In this document: one piece after another, positions 34,935 to 45,984 of the stretch | Layout: the number at the start of each line of letters is the position of its first letter | Numbering within the stretch: the stretch's first letter is position 1 | Assembly: GCA_025506515.1 (NCBI GenBank) | Contig: CM046442.1 | Span: 60,559,376 to 60,623,375 of the forward strand | Direction: 5' to 3' | Source: Flaveria trinervia | Lineage: Eukaryota; Streptophyta; Magnoliopsida; Asterales; Asteraceae | Length of the DNA: 64,000 nucleotides | Program-made: the position numbers and the translations under genes | Notes under the pieces: generated by a model | Seen by the model: the letters and a program-made list of their open reading frames with translations, nothing else | The model's database searches: none | Told to the model about the DNA's origin: nothing

Positions 34935-36555
34935 ATTTCCATGATGAGTCTGTCCTCTTGTTCTCACACCCTCAGTGACATCCCCTATGATGTTCTCACA
35001 AGGATGAGTGTTATGAATCCTAAGGCGAAGAATCACTTCTAGTTGTTGAGATAGAAATGGAACACTTTGTCCTGTTGTTGTTTCAAAATCATTCAATGAG
35101 GACTGATTGAATAAGTGAGAAACATAATCAATGGTTGGCTGTGAAGTGGTGTTAACTGTTTCCTGTCCCTTCAAAACACTACTTCCTTCTGCTTGGTGTT
35201 ATGGTGGATCACCTGATGAGTTTTGAGGCTCAGTGAGTGATTCACTTGAAGAAGCTTCACAATTCCTTGATATGGTTAAGCTATTAGATCTGTGAATGGT
35301 GGAGACTTCATTTGCAGCTCTTGGAGAATTTGGACTAGGTCTGGGAAGCTCAAACAGTTGATCATCAGCAGCAGCATCAGCATCATTTTGAGCATCTGTT
35401 CCAACTGAAATATTCTCACAAGATGGTTTAGAATAGTTTGGAAACAATTCTAAATCAAAGATATGATCAGGCCCATTCCCCTTAACACAAGGAGTGTGCT
35501 CATTAACAACTATATTGGATGACTACAAGAAGTCTGTTCTGCACATAGCTTGCAGTGCTGATTGCCTCTGCCCAGAATCTTAGAGGTAGTTTTGAATCGG
35601 TTAACATAGTTCGAGCAGCCTCAATAAGTGTCCTATTCCTCCTCTCAGCAACACCATTTTGTTAAGGAGTTCTGGGAGCACTATATTGTCTGGAAATCCC
35701 TTTTGAGTTACATAATGAGTCAAGAACAAAGTTTTTAAACTCAGTCCCTTGATCACTTCTAATGATTTTAACCTTGTGATCAATTTGATTTTCTATTTTA
35801 AGAATAAAAGATTTTAGAGTTTCAGCAGTTTCATATTTAGTTCTTAAAAAGAATACCCATGTGAATCTTGTAAAATCACCAACTATCACAAGGCAATATG
35901 ATTTCCTTCCAATGCTCATTATACTTGTGGGACCAAAAAGATCCATGTGCAATAAGTGTAATGGAGTAGTGATAGAGTTAACACATTTGGATTTATGAGA
36001 TGTCCTGTGTTGTTTCCTTTCAAGCAAGCAACATAGTTATCTTTGCAGAAAAACTCCTTTTTAGGCAAACCATGTACCAGTTATTTTTAGCCATTTATTC
36101 ATTGTCTTAAAATTTACATGACACATACGTTTATGCCATAGTGTTGATACATCACTATCAGCTTTGGAAAGAAAGCATGATACTTCACCCATTGGGGAAG
36201 CATTGTTCATATCAAGCTTGTACATAGAAGCATCAATTCCGGAGGAATTGTCATCCTAGGTTTGAGGATAATGCACTCATGTTCTGTGAAAAGCATTTGG
36301 TGCTTTTGATCATAGAATTGAGAAACACTTAACAGATTGTGTTTAAGCTGTTTGACAAAGTGAACTTTGTCAACCTTTAATTTACCATTGGATATACTCT
36401 CTGCCAAAAATATATCCTCCGGTCTAACCTCCAAATTGGTCAGGACCTCCATCATACTTCTGAAACTGTTGAAGGAGAGATCCGTTCCATGTCATGTTCC
36501 TGGAGCATCCACTATCTACAATCCAGATATTGTTGTTCTTGTCATATGGATGTCC
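34935..36555 (-). pseudogene. pol: S4 pol: protease, integrase, linker
   Basis: The protease is read as IWIVDSGCSRNMTW with the DSG codons at 36508-36516. The pre-integrase region is damaged. The integrase core has LLHMDLFGPTSIMS, VIVGDFTRFTWVFFL (Gly for the usual Asp) and IIRSDQGTEFKN. A TAA at 35662-35664 sits between RTP and QNGVAERRN. The Ser/Asn-rich linker ends with CENIIGDVTEGVRTRGQ near 34945-35000, directly before the T2 LTR. Confidence 0.85.
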
Positions 36556-36578
36556 CTACACATAAAATGAGATTGTTA
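36556..36578 (-). promoter_or_regulatory. Gag stop followed by 3' splice-site-like tract (S4)
   Basis: Gag ends AWTSKQN then TAA (36576-36578). The minus strand continues CAATCTCATTTTATGTGTAG then GG, with AG at 36556-36557. Pol resumes in a different frame right after this AG (GHPYDKNNNIWIVDSG). The same arrangement is seen in S1 and S6. Confidence 0.4.
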
Positions 36579-39266
36579 GTTTTGTTTGGAAGTCCATGCC
36601 TTGCTGGTCTTGGGTTCTTCCAAAGATAATGACATAATTGAACCAAATGTTATGCATGGGGGTTCAATAGAGGTCTTTGAAGAAGAGGTTTGGGCTACAA
36701 CATCTTCCTTGATCTTCCAGTCCATCCTTTGGTTGATCTTGGAGGATGAGCTCGTTGAAGCTTTAGCAGCATGGCTATCTTCCGAAGCTTCTTTCTTTTC
36801 GAAAGAAGTCTTCACCACCTTTTCTTCCGAAGCAGTCTTTTCTGGGGAGGTTTCAAGGGAACTTTCTTGTTCTTCCGAACCTTAGTAGCTTTTGCTTCCG
36901 AAGCCATTTTCCCTTCGGAAGGAGTTTCTTCCGAAAGCAACCTAGCTTCCGAGACTAGCTTTCCCTTTTTCATCACTTGAACCGTTTGAAAATGTCTAAA
37001 TGTGAAACCTTCCTTGACTCCTTCTTTCCTAACATTATTTGCATAATGTGTGCTTGCAGGATTGTAGTAACAATATTTTGCCATGTGGTTTTGCAGACCA
37101 CACATTATGCATGCAATGTTAGCTCTTTAGGAATGTGAGGGTCGCTGTTTCTTGGGCTTCTCTTCTTCATCAACAACTTTTCCCTTCAACTTCTAATCCT
37201 TTGGCAGGATAGAAGTGCTAGTATTACATTCCTTTCCTGAATCAGAAGTACCAATCACTTGATATCCAGCTGAGATAAAGACACCTTTCTGCTTGGGGTC
37301 AATCTTCAGCTTGGACTCAGCCACCTTCTTGGCAGTTCTCCTAGCAGCTTTAGCTCTGCTTCTTCTGGCCTTAGTGGTTAGGATTTGTTCTTCACAGGAG
37401 GAGATGGGTACATCTACTTGTTCTTTCCCTGTGGTGTCCACTATTGTTGCTTCATCCTCAACTCTGGTGATGAAGGGTTAGCAGTTGGAACCTCTTGCTC
37501 TTCAGTACCACATCTAGGCTATCTAATAGACTCATAGGAGTGTGATGGAGCAATTTCATTGGTTCCCAACCCTCCTTTGTTCTGGTAATAGAGTTTGGAG
37601 TGGGAGGATGATGCCAGAATAGCTTGGAAGTTTTGCTCAGAGATAGCATTCTTCCTAGCCTGAGCCTCAGCGATGACAAGCTAGGCTTGAGCCTCAGACA
37701 ATTTGGATATTAGATCTTTGATTTGAGTCTTGTAGTTGGTGTGTTCATGTTTTAAAAGAGACACAGTTTTCTCCAACTCCTTAATTTTCTTTTGATAGTC
37801 AGATTCAGCTCTTTTAATATCAGATTTTAAGATATTTAAAGACTCAATATCAGATCTGATTTCCATATTGTAATCCTGATAGAGTTTAACTTTAGCTATA
37901 CAGGCTGGAGTGCAGAAATGTTCATATACCTGGGCATCATCTGTTTCGGCCATGAGAGCTTGAGCAGGAGTCACATCCTGTACCATGAAGCTCCGGTCAA
38001 CTTCTTGAGCTAGTGCAGCTGTTTTAGTTGACTTGTCAGTGGGCTTTAATGTTGAGGGATGTGTGGAGGCCTGTGGGGTTCCCGGATTGGTCTTGGGAGC
38101 CTTGCATTCCCTTGCAAAGTGACCAGTTGGTTACAGTTGTAATACTTTCCCTTGGTATTGTCAAACCCGAACTTGTTGGTAGTTGGGTTTTGAGGGAAAT
38201 GCCTTCCAGTTCTCTTAAAGAACTTCACTCTGTAAGTTAAGAGAGCCATCTGTTGTACAATGTCCACGTACTCTACATCATTCGGACTGAAACACTCAAG
38301 ATCATCAAAGCAGTATTGAAAATCACCAGAGTGTCCACTTCCTGAGACAAAGGCACAACTTTCCTGGAAGGAGTTGTATTGAACCTGTTGAGACCTTCGA
38401 GTCTCAGGAAAAGTGAGGTAAGGTCCAGAAGAACAGGATGACTGCTGATAAGTCAGGAAATGCTGAGGTTGAGGGGGTAATGAGCCTTCAGCAACCATTA
38501 AAGCGTTGCTAGCAGGAAGACTCATGGGTGTGCTTGTTTGGTGGCCCTTCTTACTCTCTATCTCTAGGCGATATCCATCAAGGATGCCATAGAGTTCAGT
38601 CATGGTGAGAGTGTTCAAGTTCTTTGTCCTCTTGATAGAGATATAGTAAAATGTCAACTCGTTTGGAAGAGCACTCATGAACTTTTTAGTAAGATCTCTA
38701 AGTTCGGGAGTGATCTTCACAGACTGAAGAGAAGAGATAAGATCCATGTACCTGAAGTACTGCTGGCTGAGGGTCTCTCCAGCAATATGAGTGAAGTTCT
38801 CGAACTGCTGTTTCAGTGAGTCCTTCTTTGAGTCATTGGAGCTTGAGTACATCTGAGCAAGTGCATCAAACAATTCTTTAGCAGTTGTGCAATGCTCGAA
38901 TCCCACCATAATGGAGTTCGGTATTGCAGTCATGAGAATGGTCATAGCATTGCTGTCGATGTCCATCTTCTTTCTATCTTCATCAGAGTAATCTTCTACA
39001 ACCTTTTCTATCATGGCACCGTTTCCACCAGGTGATGCCACCTTAGGCTTATACGGGCCATTGACAATGGAGTTCCACATTCTGCTGTCTTGATATGTGA
39101 TGAAGCCTTCCATTCTCCTGCTCCAAGACCTGAAATTTTCAGGAGTAATGATGGGAGCCTTTGTCATGGTTCCCATCTCTACCTCGAACTTGTTAAGGGC
39201 CATTAGAGTGAATGGGTTGTAGGGAGGAGTGAAAAACCGGTTGATTTGGATGTTTAGATCATGCAA
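36576..39266 (-). pseudogene. gag: S4 gag with two zinc knuckles and Ser-Glu-Ala repeats
   Basis: The longest open piece runs 39266-38046 (406 codons). An internal Met at MTKAPIITPENFRSW could be the real start. UBN2-type core: LFDALAQMYSSSNDSKK, LSQQYFRYMDLISSLQ, KFMSALPNELTFY. The first knuckle (about 38104-38143, GHFARECK) is broken by a one-base loss. The next piece (37986-37681) has CTPACIAKVKLYQDYN and a heptad-rich helix. The second knuckle CIMCGLQNHMAKYC is at 37070-37111. Downstream, repeated SE(A/E) units are encoded by CTTCCGA motifs (about 36775-36950). Gag stops at 36576. Confidence 0.85.
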
Positions 39267-39281
39267 TCAAGAGCCTGAGAT

Positions 39282-39293
39282 GCTCTGATACCA
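39282..39293 (-). promoter_or_regulatory. S4 primer-binding site
   Basis: TGGTATCAGAGC on the minus strand, two bases after the LTR. Confidence 0.9.
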
Positions 39294-39295
39294 AT

Positions 39296-40115
39296 TGCAG
39301 TATCAATGTTTGTCACTAAACACTTATGTTTTTCTCTCAAAATCACCTAGAACAACACTCGGGTTAAAATAGAATCAGTAAGAGTTGAGCATAATATAGA
39401 AAGTAATAAAGAACACAGGAATTAATTTTCAAGGTACTTTTATATATTGCTTCTTAACTCAAAATACAAGACTCTTACAAGCAGTAGTTGATGATCTTAC
39501 AATGAGTTACAAAGAGAACCTATATATAATACTACCTACAGCCGGATATACTTTGATACCAGCTGGGATCCTATAGCTAAAGTCTATACTACAAGACTAA
39601 AGTTTAAGGTATCTAGGATAAAGTCTTATCTGAGATTTGGTAGTCAGGACATGTCCCTAACTTACCTTTTATAACCAACTAAAGTTGGTAACCTGTACTA
39701 TCATGAAAAGGTGAACAATGGAATAAAGTATGGTCAACTGCATGGCTCTTTAGGAAGAAGCCAAACAATATCAGAGGTCTGCAGTGGAGTGTCAAAGACC
39801 ATACTTATGTCCACTGGTCATAGCAATGTCTTCCGAAGGTTAAATGGCTTCAGAAGAGTAAGTACTTCCGAAGCCACTTATACTTCGGAAGAGGCTGCTT
39901 CTTCCAAGGCTTGGATATTTCTTCTTTTCATCATACTTCGGAAGTGGTCTTTAGTTTATTCTTCTAAGGCTTGAACTTCGGAAGTATACACTTGACTTCG
40001 GAAGTAGAGTTCTGTCTTTGGAAGTTTGATCTTTAACCTTCGGAAGTTCCATGCTAAGCTTCGGAATCCTTTGCATTTAGTACCAAAATTATCTTAGTGA
40101 CTTAGTTTTGGTTGC
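39296..40115 (-). repeat. S4 5' LTR (820 bp)
   Basis: The minus strand begins TGCAACCAAAAC at 40115 and ends GATACTGCA at 39296. The right edge is set by the resumption of S5 aORF coding sequence, so it is less certain than edges set by a duplication. A TATA box TATATATA lies at 39521-39528. U3 (about 39825-40075) is an array of CTTCCGAAG/CTTCGGAAG, itself a palindrome around one base. Confidence 0.82.
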
Positions 40116-40431
40116 ATTAGCCTTCTTCTTGATCAAACAGGAATTCAGTAGGAGAACCCACATCATGGAGCTCTAGGTGCTCCCTAATTGTTTGTTCATA
40201 TGTGACCTATTACTTGGCCACAAATTGTTGACCTAATGACACTGACTCCATTAAGAGTTTCAAGCTGACTATTTTCCCAAAACTCTGCCATGTGGTTTGA
40301 GAAAACTGTGGGATTAACAGTTAGGGTTGTGTAGTGGGTGGACTGGTTTAGGAACCAGATGATTTTAGAGAAGTCAGCATCCTTGGAAGAGTCAAGGAGT
40401 GTGACTTGATGTGCTGAGGGTTTAGTATCAT
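40116..40431 (-). pseudogene. S5 aORF, N-terminal domain only, cut by S4
   Basis: The minus strand reads through DFSKIIWFLNQSTHY, TVNPTVFSNHMAEFWENSQL and LNGVSVI, then after a shift near 40205 TIREHLELHD. This aligns with the N-terminal aORF domain of S6 (IRFLSTTRVAYAITVRP, FWES, GVKTLSGKV) and S2 (FWTN). The ATG at 40431 is out of frame with the domain, so the true start is damaged or elsewhere. S4 interrupts after about 110 codons. Confidence 0.75.
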
Positions 40432-40706
40432 TGTTGGGAAATTACAGAGGAGTCGAAGTTGATTTGGGAGTAAAAGTGAAGATGAAGGAAACTTAGGGTT
40501 GTGAATTTGGTAAAAAGATTAAAAGGATTGGTGAGAAGTATTTAAATGTGTGAAATGGCGGATGGAGAAGGTGAAGTGATAGTTTGGGATATGATGTGAC
40601 AAGGGCGGTAAGATTAAATCTATTTCAAATGTTCTGATATCATTAACAAAATCTTTACCTTTTTACGGAGTGGGACCCCAAAGATTTCCATTACATAGTA
40701 AAGCTT
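40432..40706 (-). promoter_or_regulatory. S5 region upstream of aORF with TATA-like box
   Basis: Non-coding. The minus strand has CATTTAAATA (TATA-like, 40539-40546 on the plus strand) about 110 nt before the first ATG. Once S6 is removed, the CTTCCGA array begins about 160 bp further upstream. Same order as in S1, S2 and S6. Confidence 0.45.
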
Positions 40707-41429
40707 TGTTGCACCCTGAAAGGATCATACATGCCAACTCAATGGGTGAATTGATGATTGTTCAGCTGGAATCGCACAAATCCAAGATGCAATACGAATG
40801 AAGATTTGCATGAAAAATAACAAGTGTTATCTTCTGCATTAGTCAATGCGGAAGACAAAAATCTGATGTGGACACGTGTTTACTCTTCCGTATTAGCTAA
40901 TGCGGAAGATATAATACTTATGCTGAAGAACAAGTTACTCTTCCACATTGACTAATGCGGAAGAACAAAAGAAGATGCGGACAAGACTTTCATCATCCGC
41001 ATTGACAAATGCGGATGACCAACCAAATGCGCACAAGTATTTGTTCATCCACATTAACCAATGTGGATGACCAACTTACTAATGTTGATGATCAAGTGGA
41101 ATGCTGATCAAGATTATCTAATCCGCATTTGTCAATGCGGATGAACAAGCAGAGATGGGGATCAAGACTTAGACTAGTTTCTGATGTAATAGGTCAGGGG
41201 TAGTTTAGTCATTTTGTAAAGGCATCTTGTCTTGTCTATAAATAGAATAGTTAACCTCGTACTGAGGTGACGGCTGATAGAGAGAGAATTTTTGTTGTAA
41301 TTATTCTGGGTAACTTATCAACTTTCATATATCAATACAACAACATTTATGAGTAATGTTCTTGCTTGAATGTTCTTTGATTGTTTGTTTCTGCCTCTCA
41401 ATCATTGACTTGATTATCATATTTGATTC
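40707..41429 (+). repeat. S6 5' LTR, last ~35 bp deleted
   Basis: Starts TGTTGCACCCTGAAAGG and matches the 3' LTR up to GATTC at 41429, then departs into gag sequence. U3 (about 40835-41155) holds CTTCCGCATT/AATGCGGAAG inverted pairs. The TATA box TATAAATA lies at 41237-41244. Confidence 0.92.
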
Positions 41430-42122
41430 ATCACCTAAAGAAAAGAAAGTGACTCATCAAAAGAAAGTATATGTTGAGTCACTTAAAGAAAAATCTAATT
41501 CGAGAAACAAACAAATGTATTGTGATATTTGTGACATATTCAATCACAAGACAGATAAATGCTTCTTCAACCAATATTGTTCTATCAGTGATATGAATAA
41601 TCACTCCACCAAAAATTTCTATTTCAACAAGTATTGTTCAATCTGTGACATGAACAATCACAATACATCTGATTGTTACTTCAATCAGAAGGGGTTCATA
41701 ATTCCACAACACAAGCCCATCTCAAAAACATCTACTGTGATGCATTCTGTCAAACCTCATCTTCATAATACTCAATCTAGGTCTCCTAGATCAACAAATG
41801 ATAGAAATAACTTGAAGGATTTAAGGAAGGTCAAAGAAATCATCTCACAATGAAACACAAACTTGACATTCCTAAGCAAAAACCAACTTGTGATAATGAT
41901 ACCCGGGCTAAATTTTTACAAAGAAATAGAGACCAACGATTTCATTATTCATCTGAATCCTCAGTAGATGTAGATGAGATGACTCGACCAATTTATTACC
42001 AAAAATCTCCCAAATCACCTTCATGTAAATCACCATTCAGAGGGAAATACCAGGAGGTGACTATCATGAATAGGAACAGGAAACCCAAGACCATCATGGC
42101 TTGGGTTCCTTATTCTAATTAG
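41430..42122 (+). pseudogene. gag: S6 gag C-terminal remnant with three tandem zinc-knuckle repeats
   Basis: The remnant joins LTR sequence directly. Three 57-nt (19-codon) tandem units begin at 41521, 41578 and 41635: CDICDIFNHKTDKC, CSISDMNNHSTKNF (two Cys lost) and CSICDMNNHNTSDC. They correspond in position to the second knuckle of S1 and S4. The frame stops at a TGA near 41851 and continues, shifted, from 41850 to AWVPYSN and the TAG at 42120-42122. The UBN2 core and the first knuckle are deleted. Confidence 0.85.
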
Positions 42123-42137
42123 TTCTTTTTGTTGTAG
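42120..42137 (+). promoter_or_regulatory. Gag stop followed by 3' splice-site-like tract (S6)
   Basis: After AWVPYSN and TAG the sequence is TTCTTTTTGTTGTAG then GT, AG at 42136-42137, 15 nt past the stop. Protease coding follows (HPHRSNSIWYVDSG). It parallels S1 and S4. Confidence 0.45.
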
Positions 42138-44839
42138 GTTCATCCACACAGGTCTAATAGCATATGGTATGTAGACAGTGGATGCTCCCGACACGTGACT
42201 GGAGATCGTTCCCTCCTTCATGATTTCAAGTACATACAAGGAACTACTATGGCATTCGGTGGAGATTCAGAAGGTGGCAGGATTACACAAGAAGGATCTG
42301 TGACAATGGGATGCTGAGCTTTGACACAGTGAATTACTGTGAACAACTGAATTTGAATATGTTAAGCGTGTCTCAGATCTGTGACAAAAAATATTCCACT
42401 CACTTTACAGACACTCACTGCTACATTCTGAAACCTGGATTTCAGATTCCTGAATAATGGGTTGTCTTAAAGACTTCGAGGAAGAATAATACATATGTCT
42501 TAAACCTGTGTTATGCATCACCTAAGGCAGAAACATGTCTTTTGTCTAAAGCATCATTTGATGAGTCACAGCTTTGGCATAGACGTTTGGGGCACACTAA
42601 CTTTAAAAATATGAACAAGTTAGTCAAAGGAAACCATGTAATTGGTCTTCCTCAAAAGGAATTCAATTTTATTGATCAGTGCTCAGCGTGCCTCAAAGGA
42701 AAACAACATAAATCGTCTCACAAAACCAAGCTGGTGAACACTAACAATACTCCATTGAAGCTACTTCACATGGATGTGTTTGGACCAACTCATGTAATGA
42801 GTATGGGAAAGAACAATATTTTTTAGTGATCATTGATGACTTTTCTCGATTCACGTGGATGTTCTTCCTACTTCATAAAAATAAAGCATCCCAAATCATT
42901 CAAGAATTTATCACTAAAATTGAAAATCAACTTGATCTCAAAGTCAAAATAATAAGAAGTGATAATGGTACAGAGTTCAAAAATGAAAATATGAGTTCCT
43001 TTTGTGCAACCAAAGGCATTGCTCATCAATTCAGTGCAGCTAGAACTCCTTAACAAAATGGGGTAGCTGAAAGGCGAAATAGAACACTAATTGAAGCAGC
43101 AAGAACTATGCTAGCCGATGTTAAACTGCCAATCACCATTTGGGCAGAAGCAGTTAACACATCGTGCTTTGTGCAAAATCGAACTCTAATTGTTAAAAAA
43201 GTAACATGACACCTTATGAAACCATTTATTGGATTCTTCAAATCATTTGGTTGTCCAGTCTTAATATTAAACACCTGTGATCATTTGGGAAAATTTTCAT
43301 CTAAGTCTGATGAAGGATTTTTTGTAGGTTATTCTTCCATCTCAAAGGCTTATAGAGTGTTCAATCCTAGACTGAACATTATTGATGAATCCACAAATGT
43401 TCAATTCAAGGAACATTCGTTTCCCAAATCTACAAATGGTCTTGATTGGTTGTTTGATATTGACACTTTTACTAAATCATTTGACCAATTTCACTTGTCT
43501 GATGCAGGAAATATACATTCAAGTGATACTTCATCAACTGTAGAAGAAGAGAAAATTATCCATTGATTCCACCTACATCTGATGAACATATGAATGAAGA
43601 TGTTCCTCTTCAAGCTGATCCCATTAGACACTTGTCACAAAACCTTAGTGTTTCTTTTGAAAAAGGTCCTAGCCTGGTACCATCTCACTCAGATGACTTG
43701 TCACTTGAGATCAAAAATCAAAAACAGGCTTCTCATCTAGAAGAAAAACTCAAGGTACTTCAAATGATGCAAGCAACCTCAGTGCTGCTGAAGATGTAGG
43801 AGTTACTAAAAAAGAAATTGAAAATCTTCATAATTCAACAACAATACAAGATGACTGTGCCTCTGACCATAAGGAACTGAATGTCTCCAATCTTGATGTA
43901 ACTATTGCTGGTGACACCATTCCCACCACAAGAATACACAAGAATCATCCAGTTGAAACCATTATTGGTGATCTTAATGAGAGGGTGACAAGAAGCAAGT
44001 CAAGTATTGCAAACATCTGTTTGTTCTCATGCTTTCTATGTCAAATACTACCCAAAAACATCAAAGAGGCACTTCAAGACAATAGTTGGATTGAAGCAAT
44101 GCAGGAAGAATTGCTCTAATTCAAGAAACAAGAAGTATGGTAGCTGGTAGATCTTCCCGAAGGACAACACCCTATCGGTACCAGATGGCTGTACAGGAAC
44201 AAGACTGATGATAGAGGGATAGTCATCAAAAATAAAGCAAGAGTAGTGGCACAGGGATACACTCAGGAAGAAGAAATTTACTACGACGAGGTGTTAGCTC
44301 CTGTTGCCAGACTAGAAGCAATCAGAATCTTTCTCACATATTCTGCATCCATGAAATTTACTGTTTATCAAATGGACGTAAAGTGTGCCTTCTTGTATGG
44401 AAAGATTGGTGAAGAAGTCTATGTAAGTCAACCACCTGGCTTTGATGATCCAGATTTCCCTCACAGAGTGTACGGGCTTGACAAAGCTCTATACGGTCTT
44501 CATCATCCTTTCTTCTTGAACATGGGTATGAAAGAGGAAAGATTGATCAGACTCTCTTCAGAAGAATAAGAGGAATAGACATGCTGTTAGTCCAGATCTA
44601 CATGGATGACATTATATTTGGCTCGACAAACAAACAGCTCTGCAAGAATTTGAAGATCTTATGCATTCAAAGTTTCAAATGAGTGCTATGAGGGAACTCA
44701 CATTCTTTCTGGGGGTGCAAGTCCAGCAAATAGCACATGGAATCTTCATCAATCAATCAAAATATGTAGAAACCATGCTGAAGAAATTCCACTTTGCTGA
44801 CTGTCAGTCTATCAGAACTCCTGTAGATACTAAAACAAA
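42138..44839 (+). pseudogene. pol: S6 pol part 1: protease, integrase, RT
   Basis: Protease WYVDSGCSRHVTG, with DSG at 42174-42182. Pre-integrase LWHRRLGHTNFKNMNK and CSACLKGKQHKS (42560-42720). Integrase core LLHMDVFGPTHVMS, IDDFSRFTWMFFL and IIRSDNGTEFKN, then a TAA at 43051-43053 between RTP and QNGVAERRNRTLIE. The linker includes ETIIGDLNERVTRSKS. RT has GTRWLYRNKTDDRG, MDVKCAFLYGKIGEEVYV and YMDD at 44599-44610. Further stops interrupt near 44119 and 44142. The frame is lost after VDTKTNG at the insertion. Confidence 0.88.
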
Positions 44840-45229
44840 TGGCATTTCATTTCATCGTAAAAACTTTTGAAAAATAATGCATCGTTTGTCGTTTACAAAA
44901 CTTTATTGTTGTATTAGATCACAAAAGCATTAAATAAATGGATGCCTTCCAAAAGAGCTGAGTAGCTGCCTCGTGCCATCCTCAGCAACCTTACCTGCCA
45001 ACTGGAAAATGCGTAAAAGTCAGCATCGTTGAGCGAGTTCTAGTTTTATAGCAAAACATACTTTTCTATCATAAAACCATCCTTTCTTTTAAAATCATAT
45101 TATACTTTACATTCATTCGTGATCATTCATCGTACGTACATACAGATAATAAAATTATTATCTTCGTCATTCTTTCGTTCATACTTTCATTCATTCATCA
45201 TTACTTCTAGTGACATGTACATTACCCTG

Positions 45230-45468
45230 AACATTATGCACGAAGCGGGTAACTGGGCCTGAGGTCTCTCATAGACCTCGAACATTGTGCACGAAGCTGA
45301 CTCCAGTACCTAGGGCAAGTACATTCACTATTCATCTTTTCTCTTTCATTCTGGATCAATGCCATAAGCTATACCCCAAACATTGTGCACGAAGCGGGTA
45401 ACTGGGCCTGAGGTCTCTCATAGACCTCGAACATTATGCACGAAGCTGACTCCAGTACCTAGGGCAAG
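45230..45468. repeat. 90-bp direct repeat, two copies 149 bp apart
   Basis: 45230-45319 and 45379-45468 are nearly identical. Each starts AACATT(A/G)TGCACGAAGC and ends CTAGGGCAAG, and each contains AACATT(A/G)TGCACGAAGC twice. No ORF. Confidence 0.9.
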
Positions 45469-45984
45469 CGGCAAGGATCCCATTCATATGGTCAATCACA
45501 AAGATTAGACCCCAGTGTGCATCCTTCTGGGGTAGCTAACCGGCACACAGTTGAGCTAACACCCTTCAGTGGGTGTGAACCTCCTTACATTTGTTTTGCA
45601 AGCCTTTCTTACATTCATTCATTAATGCATGCATTCATTCATCATGTTCCTCTTTCATTATCTTTCACTTGACGTTACATAATACTTCGTTCATTCATTG
45701 ATTTGTTATCATAACACGTAAAGCCATAGAAAAGATAATCATACATCATCACAAGGAACATAAACATATTGTTCATACATCATCATGCAGGGCATCATAC
45801 ATGCATAACATACATCATGCATAACCATGCAACATCATCATCATCATCATCATGCATAAGCGCACAACATTACATGCCCATCATACCATCTACGACCCCA
45901 TAAGTCAACATTCATAACTCCTGGGAATCTCTTAGGTCAAAGCCTGCATTACCTCATTTCTCAAAAAGTCAGAATTTTTCTAAG

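Larger units (their letters stand above)
34935..40115 (-). mobile_element. S4: Sirevirus-like element, 3' half displaced by T2
   Basis: Reading leftwards: 5' LTR, primer site, gag with two zinc knuckles and helical region, protease, integrase, and the linker up to GDVTEGVRTRGQ, where T2 interrupts. RT, RNase H, aORF and 3' LTR must lie left of the window. It is inserted into the aORF of S5; TTAGC (40116-40120) is the visible flank. Confidence 0.88.
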
